Shown piece after piece: positions 61,827 through 64,000 of a stretch of 64,000 bases of DNA. The stretch's first letter is position 1. Each line of letters starts with the position of its first letter. The stretch lies in the NCBI RefSeq assembly GCF_023100805.1, contig NZ_CP095855.1, positions 6,551,001 through 6,615,000 on the forward strand, written 5' to 3'. The notes below the pieces were generated by a model that saw only the letters and a list, made by a program, of their open reading frames with translations, searched no databases and was not told where the DNA came from. This DNA is from Chitinophaga filiformis. GTDB taxonomy: Bacteria; Bacteroidota; Bacteroidia; Chitinophagales; Chitinophagaceae. Made by a program: the position numbers and the translations under genes.

Positions 61827-61904
61827 TTGCGGAGAAAGAGGGATTAGCCCCCCGCACCTGTTACAGCCAAAATCATCTCATGCAGAGACTGCGCATCGAT
61901 CATT

Positions 61905-62100
61905 TCATCAAAATAAATATTCTTCAACCATTTTAAGCTGCTTTTTGCGCAGATTATGTGCTAATGCTAATAATCCAATCCCCATAAATTAAATCCTATA
62001 ATACTCAATTTATTGCTCTAACTTTAGCAGGGTTGCATTTGGCTTCTTCTGATTTAGTTTGAGCCTCTTTTTCTTCCTCATCTCCTGTTTTTCAGCAGTA
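61905..62100 (-). pseudogene. Transposase remnant (C-terminal end)
   Basis: On the minus strand, a frame from ATG 61983-61985 to TGA 61908-61910 gives MGIGLLALAHNLRKKQLKMV. This matches the conserved 'GL-alaHNLRK' C-terminus of DDE transposases of the IS1182/IS5 group. The sequence upstream (62000-62100) still has lysine-rich transposase character, such as RKKKRLKLNQKKP, but it is interrupted by stops. No terminal inverted repeats or target duplications are evident. It is a decayed insertion sequence. Confidence 0.6.
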
Positions 62101-62125
62101 TGAATATTTAATTAAAATTATATTT

Positions 62126-62434
62126 GTGAATATTTTTGTAGGTAATATAAGTGATAGAACAACCGAAGATGAGATATGGTCTTTATTTGACCCATTTGGA
62201 GTTGTATATAGTATTAATGTGGCTTATGATAAGTACAGTGGCCGTTCTAAGGGCTTTGCATTCGTTGAAATGCCAGACGATTCCAATGCAGTACAGGCAA
62301 TTAAGGAATTGAATAATTCGGTAGTTGCTGGCCAGACAATAGTAGTGTATGAGGCTCGTCCAAAACCTGAAAGACCGGAAAATAATCGTTTCTCCAGATC
62401 CGGCCCAAGACCTGGATTTAGACCCAGATACTAA
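62126..62434 (+). CDS. RNA-recognition-motif (RRM) protein
   Basis: A 102-residue single RRM protein starting at GTG 62126 (NIFVGNISDRTTEDEIWSLF). The RNP2 motif is IFVGNI and the RNP1 motif KGFAFVEM, in the usual beta-alpha-beta-beta-alpha-beta order (residues about 1-78). A proline/arginine-rich tail (KPERPENNRFSRSGPRPG) follows. It is like the small cold-shock-type Rbp proteins of cyanobacteria and Bacteroidetes, which bind RNA. The start is somewhat uncertain because a TTG precedes it. It lies between transposase and ATPase remnants. Confidence 0.92.
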   Translation: MNIFVGNISDRTTEDEIWSLFDPFGVVYSINVAYDKYSGRSKGFAFVEMPDDSNAVQAIKELNNSVVAGQTIVVYEARPKPERPENNRFSRSGPRPGFRPRY

Positions 62435-62537
62435 TAATTGGATGTTTTAAAACGTCGATTACCTTCATCTGTTAAGAGAGCAGGGAGCAAAGCCGCAGAA
62501 TACGTTAAGTAGTTTGTAGCTTTGCTTTTACGTTTGA

Positions 62538-62801
62538 ATTGGGAAAACCTTTCTGATCCGGAACTTTTACCAGAAGGAGCTGATTTTTGAGTTTTCAGGT
62601 AAGTTTTCCATTTCTGAATTCGTTATAGACAAAAAATATGCTGCTGCATTAGCGCAAAAAGAAAGAGTTTTTCGACAGAAAACTGAAACCCGTAAGACAT
62701 TATTTCTTACTCTCATAACTACATATGGAGCCAAGAAGAATGATAACTATGTTAATCTTATACAGAAAGAAATCACGATGGAAGCCTTATTCAACAATTA
62801 G
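62538..62801 (+). pseudogene. Internally deleted AAA-type ATPase (DUF234-like C-terminus)
   Basis: The frame after a TGA at 62535-62537 runs 87 codons to TAG 62799-62801. It begins IGKTFLIRNFYQKELIFEF, the Walker A region of the Bacteroidetes ATP-binding protein family (normally RRRVGKTFLIR...). It then jumps directly to FSISEFVIDKKYAAALAQK, TETRKTLFLTLITTYGAKK and ITMEALF, which is the C-terminal DUF234-type end of the same family. Several hundred middle residues are missing without loss of frame. Sequence upstream of the Walker region is decayed. It is a non-functional deletion remnant. Confidence 0.6.
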
Positions 62802-62898
62802 TTAGCTGGCACCCTAAGCGTAGAAACGATTAGACTTCGAACACTTATTGGATTGAAAACAAATAACTTAACAAATCCATGTTATACAATAAAAAAAA

Positions 62899-62932
62899 CA
62901 AAACCTGCACTATGAGCGGGTTTTGCTTTTTT
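62899..62932 (+). terminator. Intrinsic terminator
   Basis: The stem CAAAACCTGC (62899-62908) pairs with GCGGGTTTTG (62916-62925) with one G-U and is followed by a six-T tract. It lies about 100 bp after the ATPase remnant and probably once served that gene. Confidence 0.75.
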
Positions 62933-63121
62933 GCGGGCTACGGGGGACAACTTTCGAACCTATTTACAGAATATTTATCTGAGATTCACAACATTATTGG
63001 TAAAATGAAATAAAAATCTGTTGAAAGCCAGATATGGATCAAATTTCATTTACATCTTTAGGGGTAATTACCTTTGTGCCGCACGGTATTATGATGTATG
63101 CACATAAAACAGATGACCTCA

Positions 63122-63496
63122 TTACCTTTCTTTTTTAAACAGGAATTTTCGATGCGTAACTCCCCAGGCCGAAATAGCGTCAATTACCACGCTTAAAGTC
63201 TTACCGTGTTTCGTTAGTTCGTATTCCACAGTTATCGGCTTCGTAGACATTACAGTTCGGATCACTATTTCATTCTGCTCAAGTTCCTGTAACTCTTTAG
63301 AGAGCATTTTAGCAGCAATACCGTCTATCCCACGCAGCATATCCATAAAACGCACCTTACCATATAGCAGCAGCCATCCAATAATCTGAATTTTCCATTT
63401 CCCCGATAACAAGATCATGGTATCCTTTATCGCAATTAGTTGCTCTCTGCAATCAGGTGCTCGCAAGGCTGTTTTCTTTGCATTCATATGATTCAA
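63122..63496 (-). CDS. HxlR-family winged-helix transcriptional regulator
   Basis: A 124-residue regulator. The HxlR signature is clear: a cysteine near the N-terminus (residues about 17-18, PDCREQ), LSGKWKIQIIGWLL, VRFMDMLRGIDGIAAKMLSKEL (recognition helix) and VEYELTKHGKTL (wing). HxlR proteins often sense redox or electrophiles through the N-terminal Cys; that role here is inferred. It diverges from the DoxX-like gene at 63618, and two palindromes lie in the 121-bp gap. Confidence 0.93.
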   Translation of the reverse strand: MNHMNAKKTALRAPDCREQLIAIKDTMILLSGKWKIQIIGWLLLYGKVRFMDMLRGIDGIAAKMLSKELQELEQNEIVIRTVMSTKPITVEYELTKHGKTLSVVIDAISAWGVTHRKFLFKKER

Positions 63497-63524
63497 ATTA
63501 CTGTAATTACTTTATCAATAGCCA

Positions 63525-63550
63525 CTTGATTTCATCAAGGAAACTAGTTT
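63525..63550. promoter_or_regulatory. Possible HxlR operator (two adjacent palindromes)
   Basis: CTTGAT-TTC-ATCAAG (63525-63539) is immediately followed by the 10-bp perfect palindrome AAACTAGTTT (63541-63550). Both lie between the divergent HxlR and DoxX-like genes, 28 and 67 bp from the starts. Dyad symmetry at this place suits a dimeric winged-helix repressor. Confidence 0.45.
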
Positions 63551-63617
63551 CTAAAAGGTAACAGATAACAATTGTAAAGTTATGTCAAATTAATTTTATG
63601 CCGTAAATATTAGAATC

Positions 63618-63980
63618 ATGCAGAAAGAAAAAAGAATTTATTGGATAATTACTGTTATTGGAATGGCTTTGATTGTGCTTCCATCCTATTTTGCCCCGCA
63701 GGCCTACTTGATTGAAACCATACACAGACTTAGCTTCCCTGCTTATTTCAATCTTGAATTAGACATCTGTAAAATCGTTGGTGCGGTAATTATCCTCATC
63801 CCTGCCATACCCAGGATGTTTAAAGAATGGGCTTATGTCGCTTTCGGAATATTACTGCTTTCCGCCAGCCTGGCACATTGGCTAGCTGATGGTGTTGGAA
63901 AAGGCGTGGCACCGCTGATTCCGTTTGCAATGCTATGTGTATCCTATTATTATTTCAGAAAACTAAGCTATGCCAAATAA
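63618..63980 (+). CDS. DoxX-like membrane protein
   Basis: This encodes 120 residues from ATG 63618, with four predicted helices (residues about 8-24, 47-64, 70-90 and 97-113), the DoxX/DoxD-like plan. ELDICKIVGAVIILIPAIPR matches the conserved third-quarter segment of the DoxX-like family (PF13564). It is inner-membrane. The family is linked to thiosulfate:quinone metabolism or redox stress in some bacteria but is mostly uncharacterised. It is the probable target of the divergent HxlR regulator. Confidence 0.88.
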   Translation: MQKEKRIYWIITVIGMALIVLPSYFAPQAYLIETIHRLSFPAYFNLELDICKIVGAVIILIPAIPRMFKEWAYVAFGILLLSASLAHWLADGVGKGVAPLIPFAMLCVSYYYFRKLSYAK

Positions 63981-64000
63981 AACGCCTGCAGTAATCGTAG

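Noticed and set aside
62119-62126. Promoter word TATATTTG before the RRM gene
   Set aside because: It overlaps the start codon, so transcription from it would begin inside the gene. It may be chance in AT-rich sequence or imply a later start.
62932-62985. tRNA 3' end near TTCGAACC
   Set aside because: The bases around it do not form a T stem or acceptor stem on either strand.

Overview
The window looks like chromosome of a Chitinophagaceae bacterium, most likely Chitinophaga or a close relative. This rests on a SusC/SusD pair, other TonB-dependent receptors with carboxypeptidase-regulatory N-termini, a C-terminal type IX secretion (T9SS) tag, six AraC-family regulators, 4-fold beta-flower and OMP_b-brl_3-type proteins, and TAnnTTTG promoter words. 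No rRNA or other species marker is present, so the genus is an inference.

Layout. (1) 1-6230 is an AT-rich island that ends at a tRNA-His gene: a tyrosine integrase next to the tRNA, a tiny membrane protein, a 251-aa protein, a VapE-type P-loop protein, and an uncharacterised tight three-gene cassette (285-2115). The island continues past the left edge. (2) 6400-16922 is ordinary core chromosome: DUF445 protein, outer-membrane beta-barrel receptor, protein-isoaspartate methyltransferase, phosphosugar mutase, DUF2279 protein, phosphoribosyltransferase, and a two-gene Fe-S oxidoreductase coupled to a beta-flower protein. (3) 17000-20000 holds two nearly identical tRNA-Gly(CCC) genes, a gene remnant, a zinc-ribbon protein, a DUF457-like membrane protein and a Crp/Fnr regulator. 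(4) 19940-24530 looks like one regulon: an AraC regulator, an export operon (alpha/beta-hydrolase lipoprotein, exported MsrB, beta-barrel protein) and a separate membrane protein, each preceded by a copy of the same ~40-bp sequence. (5) 24200-25311 is gene-free and holds a perfect 41-bp-arm palindrome. (6) 25312-30039: Bcr-like efflux pump with AraC regulator, then an operon of a 2OG-type Asp/Asn hydroxylase, a sulfotransferase and an APS kinase. (7) 30026-35473: lipoproteins, an AraC regulator, an isolated phage-type lysozyme, 124-bp tandem repeats and a serine hydrolase. (8) 35850-42391: a siderophore-type TonB receptor with a duplicated gene tail, a WG/Sel1 repeat protein and two DUF421 membrane proteins with added zinc ribbons. 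(9) 43293-51451: SusC, SusD and a large T9SS-secreted SGNH esterase, probably a glycan-uptake locus. (10) 51559-60525: three AraC regulators with an FAD monooxygenase, a TetA-like pump, a SUKH-like protein and an aldo/keto reductase. (11) 60650-63980: SGNH hydrolase, transposase and AAA-ATPase remnants around an RRM protein, then a divergent HxlR/DoxX pair.

The best candidates for undescribed biology are the hydroxylase-sulfotransferase-APS kinase operon, the three-site AraC regulon, the island three-gene cassette and the zinc-ribbon DUF421 pair. All functions are read from sequence motifs by eye; no database search was run.
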